In this document: in pieces, positions 28,237 through 37,048 of the stretch
Position numbering within the stretch: position 1 is the first letter of the stretch
Layout of the letters: every line of letters starts with the position of its first letter
Assembly (NCBI GenBank): GCA_039818985.1
Contig: JBCBSU010000001.1
Coordinates: 1,204,367-1,268,366, forward strand
Length of the DNA: 64,000 nucleotides
Direction: 5' to 3'
Origin: Pseudomonadota bacterium
Lineage (GTDB): Bacteria; Pseudomonadota; Alphaproteobacteria; Sphingomonadales; Sphingomonadaceae
Made by a program: the position numbers and the translations under genes
Notes under the pieces: generated by a model
What the model was told of the DNA's origin: nothing
Database searches by the model: none
The model's input: only the letters and a program-made list of their open reading frames with translations

Positions 28237-29795
28237 TGGCCAAAGCCTCCTGCACGCGCCCGGGCGATAGCATCATTGGCGGCGGCGAAAAGTGCGCCGG
28301 CCTTGGCCTGGCATTCGCGCAACTCATAATCGGGGTCGCTGTCGGCAACGACACCGGCTCCGGCCTGGACGTGCATCATGCCGTCCTTGACCACTGCAGT
28401 GCGCAGCACGATGCAGCTGTCGACCGAACCATCGGGGGCGAAATAGCCAACCGCGCCGGCATAGGCGCCGCGCTGCTCGGGCTCGAGTTCGGCGATGATC
28501 TGGCAGGCACGCACCTTGGGTGCTCCACTGACCGTGCCAGCGGGGAAGCCGGCAAGCAAGGCAGAGACAGGGTCCATATCCTCGCGCAATTCGCCGACAA
28601 CATTGGAAACGATATGCATCACATGGCTGTAGCGTTCGATGGTGAAGCTGTCGGTTACACTCACACTGTCGGCGCGGGCAACACGACCGACATCATTGCG
28701 GCCAAGGTCGAGCAGCATCAGATGTTCGGCACATTCCTTCGGATCGGTGAGCAGGCTTTCGGCCTGGGCGCGGTCTTCTGCTGCGGTGGCGCCGCGCGGT
28801 CGGGTACCGGCGATCGGGCGGATGGTGACTTCGCCATCGCGCACCCGCACCAGTATCTCCGGACTGGAACCGATCAGTGCGAAATCGGGCAGATCGAGAT
28901 AGAACAGGAAAGGCGAAGGATTGATGCGCCGCAACGAGCGGTAAAGCTGCATTGGCGGCAGCGGGAACGGCGCGGTGAAGCGCTGGGCCAGCACCACCTG
29001 AAAAATGTCGCCGGCATGGATATAGTCCTTGGCCGCCAGCACCATCTCGCAATAGCGCTCGGGCGGCACCACCGGCTGTGGGATAATATCGACCAGTTCT
29101 GCACTGTCTGTCTTGTCAACAGCATCTCCGGGCTGTGGCGTGGAAACGCCGCGTTCCGCTTCGTCCAGCCGTTCCAGTGCGGCGCTGATCTTATGGTCGG
29201 CTGCACCATCCCTGTCTGCCCATAGCGGCGCGACCAGTATCATCTCGTCCTTGAGTCGGTCGAGAATCAGCAACAATGACGGGCGTACAAACACCATGTC
29301 GGGTAGTCCCAGCGATGCTTCGGAAGCGCGCGTGATTTTCTCCACCAGACTGACGGTCTCATAGCCGAAATAGCCGACCAGAAAGGCAAGCACCGGCGGC
29401 AGTGCATCGGGCACTGCCATCTGGCACCGTTGTGCCAGCGAACGCAGGCTGTCGAGTGCGTCGTTGTTGTTATCGTCGCGGACAAAAGCACCACGGTCAT
29501 GCTGCCACGCGGCATTGATGAAGCCCGTACCATTATCGGCCCGATAAACCAGGTCGGGATCGAGTCCGATCAGGCTGTAGCGACCGCGAGTTTCTCCGCC
29601 TTCGACCGATTCGAGAAGGAAGTCACCGCGATCAGGCACAAACAGCCGCATTGCCAGCGATACTGCTGTGTGGGTGTCGGCAATCAGATGACGGTAGAGC
29701 AGAGCAGACTCGCCGCGTTCAAGCCGCACGCGCGCCAGCTTCTCCTGTTCGCTGCTATCCCCCTTTTCACCGTTATCGCTGAACGCCTGTGCCAT
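28233..29795 (-). CDS. trpE: Anthranilate synthase component I
   Basis: This enzyme converts chorismate to anthranilate with ammonia from TrpG. The feedback-binding LLES motif is seen in [11 protein letters not shown], and the C-terminal chorismate-binding core has [42 protein letters not shown] and [15 protein letters not shown]. Length is 520 residues. The ATG overlaps the ppiD stop by one base (TGATG), which leaves no room for a trp leader peptide and attenuator; control is thus more likely by feedback on the enzyme or from the ppiD promoter. Confidence 0.97.
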   Translation of the reverse strand: MAQAFSDNGEKGDSSEQEKLARVRLERGESALLYRHLIADTHTAVSLAMRLFVPDRGDFLLESVEGGETRGRYSLIGLDPDLVYRADNGTGFINAAWQHDRGAFVRDDNNNDALDSLRSLAQRCQMAVPDALPPVLAFLVGYFGYETVSLVEKITRASEASLGLPDMVFVRPSLLLILDRLKDEMILVAPLWADRDGAADHKISAALERLDEAERGVSTPQPGDAVDKTDSAELVDIIPQPVVPPERYCEMVLAAKDYIHAGDIFQVVLAQRFTAPFPLPPMQLYRSLRRINPSPFLFYLDLPDFALIGSSPEILVRVRDGEVTIRPIAGTRPRGATAAEDRAQAESLLTDPKECAEHLMLLDLGRNDVGRVARADSVSVTDSFTIERYSHVMHIVSNVVGELREDMDPVSALLAGFPAGTVSGAPKVRACQIIAELEPEQRGAYAGAVGYFAPDGSVDSCIVLRTAVVKDGMMHVQAGAGVVADSDPDYELRECQAKAGALFAAANDAIARARAGGFGQ

Positions 29796-31738
29796 CAGCC
29801 GGTCTGGTTGGCACCGGTCAAATCATCGATAACCGACTTGATCACCGTCTCGTTGCGCTTGACCTCGATGCTGTCCTTGACGGCCTGGATCAGTTGCTGG
29901 GCATATTCACGCGCCAATACACCTCGGAAATCCTGAGCCACACGGTTGACGATATCGCTGCGGCCACTGGCGTCGCCGCGGTCAATTGCTTCAAGATAAA
30001 CGATGAACCAAGCTTGGTCATTCGGGCCTTCAAGCACCTTGAAGCTGCCTTCGGGCATGCTGAACATCAGCGCCAGCGGTGGCGGGACACGCTGTCCACC
30101 TGCGGTGAGCTGGGCACGTTTGGCGCCGACATTCTCCACCGGTGGCAATTGTTCGTCCCGAGCTGCGACAGCGCTGATCAACGAGTCCGCATCCTTGGCA
30201 TTGGCCGCAATCTCGCGCGCCAGCTTTTCGGCGCGTTCCGACCCCTGGACGATGCGATAGACCCGCAAAATCGCTTCCTTGTTATCGGCAAAGGGCGGCG
30301 GCGCGGCGGCCTTGATGTCGCTGACATCAAAGATAACGAATTCCAGACCCTGGGTGGTCTCGACGATCTGCGCCACATTCCTGCCCGTTACCTTGAACGC
30401 ATCAGTCAGAAGACCGCGCACAATCGGCTCAATCTGATAACCGGGCTGGGCAATAGACTGACCATTGGCGGTGAGCAGCGGCGTTGTGTTGACCTCTAGT
30501 TTTTCCGACTGCGCGATATCGCTGAGTGTCGCGCCGCTTTGCAGGCGATCTTCGATACTGACGGTGAAATCGGATAAGGCCTGACGCGATTTTTCCTCGC
30601 GGATATCGTTCTCCAGGCTGGCCCTGACATCGTCGAGCGAGCGCTCTGCAACCTGTTCGATATCAAGGACACGCATGACGTGCCAGCCCAGCGGGCTCTG
30701 GCTGATTGGTGCCATCTCGCCGCGATTCGTGCCAAAGGCAGCATCGGCAACGGCGTTGGACGCTTCGCTGGCCAATTCGCCCTTGGTAATCTGACCGATC
30801 TCGCTTGATGCAAGGCCGATGGCATCGGCAGCGACCGCAAGCGAGGTACCGCCATTGACGGTGTCCAGCAATGCCTTGGCACCATCCTCAGTAGGCAGGA
30901 TGACCTGCTCCAGCAGCCGGGTTTCACGCGCCGAAAATTCCTCACGACGCTGTTCGAAGGCTTCCTTGATTTCGGTCTCGCTGATGGTGATATCGTCGAT
31001 CACCTGATTGCGGGTGAACACGGTGTAGCGAATACTGCGCTGCTCGGGCAGGGTGAAGCGCGCCGCATTCTGGGTGTAAAAAGCCTTGAGCGCGTCATCG
31101 CTGACCGGCTTGTCATCGACAAATGCGGCCGATGGCAGCGTTGCAATACGGCCACGACGGCCCTCCAGCAGCAAGGATGCATAAGGCATGATCAGCTTAT
31201 CGGGTGCGACTGTGCCGACATTGATCGGATCGAGCATTTGTTCGGCAAGCAATTCGCGCTTGAGCTGCTCACGAAACTGCTCTTCATTGATGTTATTGTC
31301 GGCCAGTACCCGCCTGTAGGTCGCCTCATCGAAATTACCCGCAGCGTTGCGGAAAACGCCCAGTGCGGTGATCTCCGAATCGACCAGCCGCTTGCCCGCG
31401 CCAAGGCCGATCGATTTGCCATATTCGGCGATGGCATAGCTGTTGACCATCTGGCGAATAACTTCGTCGACGCCGCCACCGGCAATGAACGCTGCCATGT
31501 CGAGTGTCGGATTTTGCTGTCGCGCCTGTGAATAGGCATTTTCGACCTGGCGTCGCAGTTCCGAGGTCGAAATTTTCTGGCTGCCGATGGTGACTGCGGT
31601 CTGGCTACTGCCGATACCGCCAAAAGCACCGCCGGTGACATCACCGCCGGCAAAGGCCACAGCGATCAGGCCGACAAAGGCAAGAGTCAGGAACAGGCCG
31701 ATTTTGGACTGGAAGATGGAACGAAAGAAACCGATCAT
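29795..31738 (-). CDS. ppiD: PpiD-type peptidyl-prolyl isomerase / periplasmic chaperone
   Basis: A membrane-anchored periplasmic folding factor of the SurA/PpiD type, thought to help proteins leaving the Sec translocon. The start at 31738 gives MIGFFRSIFQSKIG followed by one membrane anchor (about residues 14-33). A SurA_N-like region spans about 60-200 and a parvulin (rotamase) domain about 240-360, with SQSPLGWHVMRVLDIE near its end. The last 280 residues form a second PpiD C-terminal region. A longer frame opens at 31810 but adds residues unlike the family. It leads the trp cluster with a one-base overlap, an arrangement I recall from related sphingomonads. Confidence 0.92.
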   Translation of the reverse strand: MIGFFRSIFQSKIGLFLTLAFVGLIAVAFAGGDVTGGAFGGIGSSQTAVTIGSQKISTSELRRQVENAYSQARQQNPTLDMAAFIAGGGVDEVIRQMVNSYAIAEYGKSIGLGAGKRLVDSEITALGVFRNAAGNFDEATYRRVLADNNINEEQFREQLKRELLAEQMLDPINVGTVAPDKLIMPYASLLLEGRRGRIATLPSAAFVDDKPVSDDALKAFYTQNAARFTLPEQRSIRYTVFTRNQVIDDITISETEIKEAFEQRREEFSARETRLLEQVILPTEDGAKALLDTVNGGTSLAVAADAIGLASSEIGQITKGELASEASNAVADAAFGTNRGEMAPISQSPLGWHVMRVLDIEQVAERSLDDVRASLENDIREEKSRQALSDFTVSIEDRLQSGATLSDIAQSEKLEVNTTPLLTANGQSIAQPGYQIEPIVRGLLTDAFKVTGRNVAQIVETTQGLEFVIFDVSDIKAAAPPPFADNKEAILRVYRIVQGSERAEKLAREIAANAKDADSLISAVAARDEQLPPVENVGAKRAQLTAGGQRVPPPLALMFSMPEGSFKVLEGPNDQAWFIVYLEAIDRGDASGRSDIVNRVAQDFRGVLAREYAQQLIQAVKDSIEVKRNETVIKSVIDDLTGANQTG

Positions 31739-31890
31739 GGAAGAATGTGCCGTCTCTAAATCTGTGACAGGGGCAGTGCGCCCGATTTCTTCTGCCTTTA
31801 GAAGCGGCATCGTGTCGCCGCAAGTGCAAGCTGTCGCAAAATGCGAACTTCTCGAGGCTCAACTTCTACTGGATAGCAACTCTGGACTGC

Positions 31891-31918
31891 TTGCACGCGA
31901 TAACCGCGCTGTTATAGC
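31891..31918 (+). promoter_or_regulatory. Putative sigma-70 promoter for tpiA
   Basis: TTGCAC (31891-31896) and TATAGC (31913-31918) are separated by 16 bases, a good housekeeping spacing, and lie 65 bases upstream of the tpiA start. The 244-base spacer to the divergent ppiD gene otherwise shows nothing I can name. Confidence 0.5.
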
Positions 31919-31982
31919 GCCAGCGAGGAAATCGGTGCGCGGACAGCCGGCACCGGCGAGGAGCACAACAGGGGAGGTGGCG

Positions 31983-32726
31983 GTGCGGCCATATATCATA
32001 GCCAATTGGAAGATGAACGGCCTTATGGATGCGTTGGAAGAGGCCTGGGGCATTGATGGTGCAGCGGCACAGCATGACGGGGTCGATGTTGCGATATGTC
32101 CGCCGGCAACGCTGATTGCGCCGCTGGCAGATATGCTGGACCATGCCAATGCCGGGGCGCAGGATTGCCATCACAATGACAGCGGCGCGCATACCGGCTG
32201 TCTTTCTGCGCCGATGCTGTGCGAGGCAGGCGCGAGGCTGGTGATTGTCGGCCATAGCGAGAGGCGACAGGATCAAGGCGAAACGAGTACCATCATCGCT
32301 GCCAAGGCTAGGGCGGCGCAAAAAGCCGGGATGGAGGCGATATTATGCGTCGGGGAACCGCTGGAAGTGCGCGAGGCCGGAGAGGCGGAAGATTATGTCT
32401 GCCATCAACTCGCGGAATCACTGGCGGGCGACATCGATCCGCAGCAATTGACCATCGCCTATGAGCCAATCTGGGCGATAGGCACCGGGCGTGTTGCCGG
32501 TGAACCCGAAATCGCGGCGATGCATGCCGCTTGCCGTAAACAGCTTGTCGCGCGCTTCGGCGATGCCGGTGCTGCGGTGCGGCTGCTTTATGGCGGCTCG
32601 GTCAAGGGCGAGAATGCATCGCAAATACTGGCAATAGACAATGTCAATGGTGCGCTTGTCGGCGGCGCCAGCCTCAAGGCGGAGAGTTTTGCACCGATCA
32701 TCGCCGCTGCGGCGCAACAGACATGA
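31983..32726 (+). CDS. tpiA: Triose-phosphate isomerase
   Basis: This glycolytic and gluconeogenic enzyme interconverts dihydroxyacetone phosphate and glyceraldehyde 3-phosphate. The substrate lysine is in IIANWKMNG, the catalytic histidine in VIVGHSERR, the catalytic glutamate in IAYEPIWAIGTGR, and the phosphate loop in LYGGSVKGEN. I choose the GTG at 31983, five bases after a GGGGAGG ribosome-binding site, giving 247 residues; a GTG two codons earlier is in frame too. The long open frame upstream is only read-through of the spacer. secG follows. Confidence 0.95.
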   Translation: MRPYIIANWKMNGLMDALEEAWGIDGAAAQHDGVDVAICPPATLIAPLADMLDHANAGAQDCHHNDSGAHTGCLSAPMLCEAGARLVIVGHSERRQDQGETSTIIAAKARAAQKAGMEAILCVGEPLEVREAGEAEDYVCHQLAESLAGDIDPQQLTIAYEPIWAIGTGRVAGEPEIAAMHAACRKQLVARFGDAGAAVRLLYGGSVKGENASQILAIDNVNGALVGGASLKAESFAPIIAAAAQQT

Positions 32727-32841
32727 TATTGAAACCCTCTCGCCAAGTCGCTATGTGCGCCGCAACAGAAAGCGCAACCGCGGCTCGGGCTACGTCCCGG
32801 ATAGTGGACGGGCGCAGCAGATTTACAGGATCCGGACCAAG

Positions 32842-33258
32842 ATGTTTACCTTTCTGACCGTCGTACAGGCGATTGTCGCTGCCGCTCTTGTCGGTGTCAT
32901 ACTCATGCAGCGGTCCGAAGGTGGCGGCCTGACCGGTGGCGGCAGCCCCGCAGGACTGGTTTCGGCGCGTGGCGCGGCCGACTTGCTGACCCGGACCACT
33001 GCGGCCCTGGCTGTGATTTTTGTCGCACTGAGCATAGCGCTTGCCGTGCTTGCGGTCGGAGAGGGTTCTGGCGAGACAATTGATCAAAGTCTGGACCGTT
33101 CGGCCCCGGCTGCCGATCCATTGGCACCTGCCGATCCGCTGGCACCGGGCGCACCGATTAGCGGTGATCCGCTGTCCGGTGCTGCAGAGGCTGCATTGCA
33201 GGATGGTCCTGCCAGTGAAGAGGACAGCGAAGACGGCGGTCAACAGGGCGAAGAATAG
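32842..33258 (+). CDS. secG: Preprotein translocase subunit SecG
   Basis: The small auxiliary subunit of the SecYEG protein export channel. The 138-residue protein starts MFTFLTVVQAIVAAALVGVI and has the family signature LMQRSEGGGLTGGGS between its two membrane helices. The C-terminal 65 residues are disordered, with a Pro-rich ADPLAPADPLAPG repeat and an acidic end, a common extension in alphaproteobacteria. It lies between tpiA and pyrG, an order I recall from this group. A longer upstream frame exists but lacks family character. Confidence 0.93.
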   Translation: MFTFLTVVQAIVAAALVGVILMQRSEGGGLTGGGSPAGLVSARGAADLLTRTTAALAVIFVALSIALAVLAVGEGSGETIDQSLDRSAPAADPLAPADPLAPGAPISGDPLSGAAEAALQDGPASEEDSEDGGQQGEE

Positions 33259-33290
33259 TCCGGTCACTGATCCGTCTCCGCCAGGGCATC

Positions 33291-33312
33291 TGGGCAAAAT
33301 GCCATTTGCCCA
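33291..33312 (+). terminator. Possible hairpin terminator after secG
   Basis: A perfect 8-base stem (TGGGCAAA / TTTGCCCA) with a 6-base loop stands 33 bases after the secG stop and is followed by a moderately AT-rich stretch (acaaataatttt). The lack of an immediate T run makes its strength doubtful; it could separate tpiA-secG from pyrG. Confidence 0.4.
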
Positions 33313-33382
33313 CAAATAATTTTCCCGACAGCGATTCGGCTGCTTGTCAGACACGGGCGCATAGGCCTAAGGCTTTCCTCCC

Positions 33383-35017
33383 ATGGCGCGATATATATTC
33401 ATCACCGGCGGCGTGGTCTCCTCTCTTGGCAAAGGCCTGATGGCAGCAAGCCTGGGCGCACTGCTGCAGGCGCGCGGCTACAAGGTCCGCATCCGTAAAT
33501 TTGATCCCTATCTCAATGTCGATCCGGGCACGATGAGCCCGTATCAGCATGGCGAGGTCTATGTGACCGATGACGGTGCCGAAACCGATCTCGATCTCGG
33601 CCATTATGAGCGTTTTACAGGGGTGCCATCGCGCCAGTCCGACAATGTGACATCGGGGCGCATCTACCAGACCATCATCGCCAAGGAACGGCGTGGCGAT
33701 TATCTGGGAGCAACGGTGCAGGTGATCCCGCATGTCACCGATGCAATCAAGGAATTTGCCCAGGCTGACATTGATGATCTGGATTTCGTGCTGTGTGAAA
33801 TTGGCGGCACCGTCGGCGACATTGAAAGCCTGCCCTTTATCGAGGCGATCCGGCAGCTGCGCAATGAGCTGGAGCCCGACCAGACACTATCGATACATGT
33901 CACACTGGTTCCCTATATCAGCGCTGCCGGTGAACTGAAAACCAAGCCGACACAGCACAGCGTGCGCGAGCTGACGGCGCTGGGTGTGCAGCCCGATATT
34001 CTGCTCTGTCGCTGCGAGAAGCCGTTGCCCGAAGGCGAACGACGCAAAATTGCCCAGTTCTGCAATGTGCGTCCCGAAGCGGTGATCCAGGCGCTCGACG
34101 CGCCCAGCATCTATTCGGTGCCGCTGCAATATCATGGCGAAGGCCTTGATGATCAGGTGCTGCGGGTATTTGGCCTTGATGGCAGCGAGGACCCCGATCT
34201 CAGCCGCTGGTATGACATTAACGATCGCCACGGCAATCCCGAAGGTGAGGTCACCATCGGCGTTGTCGGCAAATATGTCGGTCTGCAAGACGCCTATAAG
34301 TCACTCAACGAGGCGCTGGTCCATGGCGGCATGGCCAATCGGGTAAAGGTCAACATACGCTGGCTCGATGCGGAGCTGTTCGAATCCGATGAGGAGGATA
34401 TCGCTGCAAAACTCGAACCGATGCATGGCATATTGGTCCCGGGTGCATTTGGTGAGCGCGGCGGGGAGGGCAAAATCGCCTCGGTGCGTTTCGCCCGCGA
34501 ACATGATGTGCCGTTTTTCGGCATCTGCTACGGCATGCAGATGGCGTGTATCGAGGCGGCCCGCAACACGGCCGGTATCGACAATGCTTCGACCAGTGAA
34601 TTTGGAGAAACCCCTGAGCCGGTTGTCGGGCTGATTACCGAGTGGATGTCTGAAGAAGGCCTGCAGAAGCGCGAACAGGGGGGGGATCTTGGCGGTACCA
34701 TGCGCCTCGGCAGCTACCCAGCCAAATTGCTCGAGAATAGCCATGTGGCCAGCATTTATGGCGCCAGCGACATAGAAGAACGTCACCGCCACCGTTATGA
34801 GGTCAATAGTGGCTATATTGATCGACTGGAAAAGGGTGGACTAATCTTTTCGGGTATGTCGCCCGATGGTGAGTTGCCGGAAATTGTCGAGCGGCCCGAT
34901 CTCAGCTGGTTTGTCGGTGTCCAGTTCCACCCGGAGCTGAAAAGCAAGCCGTTCGCGCCGCACCCGCTCTTTGCCAGCTTTATTGCTGCGGCGCTTGAAC
35001 AGAGCCGGTTGGTCTGA
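33383..35017 (+). CDS. pyrG: CTP synthase
   Basis: This enzyme makes CTP from UTP, ATP and glutamine. The N-terminal synthase domain begins [19 protein letters not shown] with the ATP loop GKG, and carries [17 protein letters not shown]. The C-terminal class I glutaminase domain has its catalytic cysteine in [12 protein letters not shown] and the His-Glu pair in [11 protein letters not shown]. The 544 residues are the family norm. It is followed by a 171-base spacer before the Crp/Fnr gene. Confidence 0.98.
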   Translation: MARYIFITGGVVSSLGKGLMAASLGALLQARGYKVRIRKFDPYLNVDPGTMSPYQHGEVYVTDDGAETDLDLGHYERFTGVPSRQSDNVTSGRIYQTIIAKERRGDYLGATVQVIPHVTDAIKEFAQADIDDLDFVLCEIGGTVGDIESLPFIEAIRQLRNELEPDQTLSIHVTLVPYISAAGELKTKPTQHSVRELTALGVQPDILLCRCEKPLPEGERRKIAQFCNVRPEAVIQALDAPSIYSVPLQYHGEGLDDQVLRVFGLDGSEDPDLSRWYDINDRHGNPEGEVTIGVVGKYVGLQDAYKSLNEALVHGGMANRVKVNIRWLDAELFESDEEDIAAKLEPMHGILVPGAFGERGGEGKIASVRFAREHDVPFFGICYGMQMACIEAARNTAGIDNASTSEFGETPEPVVGLITEWMSEEGLQKREQGGDLGGTMRLGSYPAKLLENSHVASIYGASDIEERHRHRYEVNSGYIDRLEKGGLIFSGMSPDGELPEIVERPDLSWFVGVQFHPELKSKPFAPHPLFASFIAAALEQSRLV

Positions 35018-35188
35018 CCCGTTTTTGTCAGCTCATGGGATATTTGCATTTCGATATTGGACCCAGGCCAATTTTTCTTTCGCTATGCTATTGATCACAG
35101 GATGAAAACGGCAATAATAATAGACTAAGACTATCACGCATCGGTATATTCCGTTAATCTGTGCAATGAAGTCCGGGGAGGCTTTGCG

Positions 35189-35878
35189 ATGCACGCGCAT
35201 GAATTGCAGGAATTGCTGTCACAGCACAGCCTTTTTGCCGAGAGCCATGATGATGCTCTTGCGGCAATCATTTTGCGTGGCAATCTGTTGTCTGCCAAAA
35301 AGGGCGAAATGATCCTGCGTCAGGGCGATGAAGGTGACAAGCTCTACATCATCCTCTCGGGCATGGCGCGGATCAGCATGGTGGCCAGCAATGGTCATGA
35401 AATCGTGCTCGATTATGCTGAGACCGGCCATGTCATTGGCGAAATCGCCTTTCTCGATGGCGGTGAACGGTCGGCCAGTGCCGAGGCGCTGAGCGATATG
35501 ACACTGTTGACCCTGTCTCGTGATGCCTTTGCCGAGATATTGGGCAGCTACCCCCAGCTGGCGATGCAGCTAATGAAGGCTCTTGCACGCCGACTGCGCC
35601 AGACCAATGATATAGTCGAAGCTGATCGGGCCTTTACCTCCGGTCCGCGTCTTGCACGCTATTTGTTGCGGCTGATGCTCTCTGGCTCGGAAGATGGCGG
35701 ACGGCTGAAATTGAAGCTGAGTCAGAGCGAACTGGGCAATTTTGTCGGCCTGTCGCGCGAACAGATCAACCGCCAACTATCTGCATGGTCGGATCATGGC
35801 GTAGTGCGGATAGACAGTGGCCATATCCATATTGTCGATCGGGAAATGCTGTTGGAGATCGCTGAAACAGTAGCCTGA
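35189..35878 (+). CDS. Crp/Fnr-family transcription regulator
   Basis: A 229-residue regulator with a cyclic-nucleotide-binding fold (about residues 15-130, GDEGDKLYIILSGMARIS and GEIAFLDGGERSASAEA) and a C-terminal winged helix with LSQSELGNFVGLSREQINRQL as recognition helix. There is no cysteine anywhere in the protein, so it cannot hold an Fe-S cluster like FNR. The segment around GERSASAEA resembles the phosphate-binding cassette of Crp, so cAMP or a similar ligand is possible; this is inference. A strong ggggagg ribosome-binding site precedes the ATG. It stands alone with a terminator behind it. Confidence 0.88.
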   Translation: MHAHELQELLSQHSLFAESHDDALAAIILRGNLLSAKKGEMILRQGDEGDKLYIILSGMARISMVASNGHEIVLDYAETGHVIGEIAFLDGGERSASAEALSDMTLLTLSRDAFAEILGSYPQLAMQLMKALARRLRQTNDIVEADRAFTSGPRLARYLLRLMLSGSEDGGRLKLKLSQSELGNFVGLSREQINRQLSAWSDHGVVRIDSGHIHIVDREMLLEIAETVA

Positions 35879-35951
35879 TCGAAGCATGGCTTTGCATTGC
35901 CGGATTTTTGCGACCCTGGTCCGGCAATGTGAAGACGCCTTAAACGGCGTT

Positions 35952-35979
35952 GGGGGTAAGCTCTTGCGGGCTTACCCCC
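35952..35979 (+). terminator. Rho-independent terminator
   Basis: A perfect 10-base stem GGGGGTAAGC / GCTTACCCCC with an 8-base loop is followed by taaatttt. It lies 74 bases after the Crp/Fnr gene and 50 bases before the end of the convergent heat-shock gene, so it can stop transcription from the plus strand and perhaps from both. Confidence 0.75.
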
Positions 35980-36029
35980 TAAATTTTCAGACTGTCCCGA
36001 TTGTCAGGACGGCGTTCTCATGAAAGCGA

Positions 36030-36533
36030 TCAGGCGGCATCCTTGGTGTCGCCGTTATGGTCATCCGCATCATCATTGTTCGACATGTCGACGATCTTGT
36101 CGCTGTCTTCACTGCCATTGATGGCGATTTTCTTCGGTTTCATCGCTTCGGGCACTTCCCGCACCAGGTCGATGGCGAGCAGACCATCAGCGAGTCGGGC
36201 ATCGGATACGCGAACAAAATCAGCGAGTTCGAAACGCCGTTCGAAATTGCGGTTGGCGATGCCGACATGCAGGAATTCGCCGTCTGTGCCGTCGCCTTCG
36301 GACTTGCGGCCGGTTACGGTCAGAAGGTTCTGCTGGGCAGTGATCTCGATTTCATCGGTCTTGAAGCCGGCAACCGCGAGTGTCACACGATACTGACCAT
36401 CATCGAGCCGGGCGATGTTGAATGGGGGGTAGTTGTCGCCATTGCCGTTGCGCTGGTGATTCTCCAGCAGGTCGAACAGCCGGTCAAAGCCAACCGTGGT
36501 GCGGCGATAGGGGGTGAAATCAAAACGTGTCAT
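36030..36533 (-). CDS. Small heat-shock protein (Hsp20/alpha-crystallin family, IbpA-like)
   Basis: A holdase that binds unfolding proteins during heat stress. The 167 residues begin MTRFDFTPYRRTTVGFDRLFDLLE, typical of proteobacterial class A (IbpA/HspA-like) members. The alpha-crystallin domain spans about 38-130, with YRVTLAVAGFKTDEIEI, LLTVTGRK, HVGIANRNFERRFEL and ADGLLAIDLVREVP. I start at 36533 because of the GGAGGA ribosome-binding site six bases upstream; the longer frame to 36623 is just the leader read through. The leader and promoter suggest control by sigma-32 and by temperature. Confidence 0.95.
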   Translation of the reverse strand: MTRFDFTPYRRTTVGFDRLFDLLENHQRNGNGDNYPPFNIARLDDGQYRVTLAVAGFKTDEIEITAQQNLLTVTGRKSEGDGTDGEFLHVGIANRNFERRFELADFVRVSDARLADGLLAIDLVREVPEAMKPKKIAINGSEDSDKIVDMSNNDDADDHNGDTKDAA

Positions 36534-36622
36534 CACTAATCCTCCAAAGAGCAATTCATTCGCCTTGGTCCATTCCGGCCCCGCGGCGAACAGGTTTGAA
36601 AATGTGCCCCATATTGGCGGCA
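36534..36622 (-). promoter_or_regulatory. ROSE-like RNA thermometer in the hsp20 leader
   Basis: The approximately 89-base leader ends in a hairpin that hides the ribosome-binding site: AATTGCTC pairs with GAGGATT around a TTTG loop, leaving one bulged G in the TTGCT strand. ROSE elements are defined by exactly this U-U/C-G-C-U strand opposite the AGGA, with that G unpaired (36538-36558 here). Further upstream TTCGCC and GGCGAA (minus strand) can pair to form another stem. ROSE leaders are known before small heat-shock genes of alpha- and gammaproteobacteria. I judged pairing by eye; no folding was run. Confidence 0.75.
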
Positions 36623-36628
36623 CGATTA

Positions 36629-36658
36629 TAATCTGGTGTAAATTTTACGGATTTCAAG
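36629..36658 (-). promoter_or_regulatory. Sigma-32 (RpoH)-type promoter for hsp20
   Basis: On the minus strand CTTGAAA (36658-36652) and CCAGATTA (36636-36629) are 15 bases apart. The known heat-shock consensus is CTTGAAA with a CCCCATnT-type -10 element 13-17 bases away. The transcript would start near 36622, giving the thermometer leader its usual length. Confidence 0.65.
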
Positions 36659-37048
36659 AGGTATTAAAAGGCTGAAACATAAACATGTTTCTGCATAGAA
36701 TAGTCCCCTGAGGAGGGATAAACGAAACGCCTGATCGCGTGAGCGACCAGGCGTCCCGTGACGATTTCTTTACTGCGACGCCATAAGGCGGAGACCGGAA
36801 ACCGTATCGTTTGGACAAGCAGCTTCCCCAAACCGCCTGTCCGTTCCCCGAAAATTCGAATGCGTGTTCGAAGTCTCGTATGCGCATTGATTCCGGAATA
36901 TTGTGCATTTGACCAGCAGGAAATGTCCGGTCCGGCCCATTTTGCTTAACATTGTGTTCATTGAGCAACAGTGAATTGCACTTTTGCGCTGTTCGTGCGA
37001 ACCGGGCGCATCTGATATGATTCCCACCCAGGAGTTTCTCCGGACGTC
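36659..37048. other. Gene-free structured spacer, possible small RNA
   Basis: This 390-base stretch between hsp20 and lolC holds no convincing gene. It has several inverted repeats: GAAACAT/ATGTTTC (36674-36691), ACGCCTG-ATCGC/GCGA-C-CAGGCGT (36727-36754) and GGACA/TGTCC (36813-36842). On the minus strand the 36727-36754 hairpin is followed by a T-rich TTTCGTTTAT, so it could end a minus-strand transcript starting at about 36960-37000. A 77-codon minus-strand frame runs through the hairpin and resembles nothing I know. The last 60 bases probably carry the lolC promoter. Confidence 0.35.

Noticed and set aside
31587-32726. Long version of tpiA starting at 31587
   Set aside because: It would run antisense through the ppiD start and the promoter. 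Family alignment begins at VRPYIIANWKMNG, just after a strong ribosome-binding site.
36654-36968. A 104-codon minus-strand frame between hsp20 and lolC
   Set aside because: It runs through strong hairpins, has no ribosome-binding site I can defend and no recognisable motif. I treat the region as gene-free with a possible RNA.
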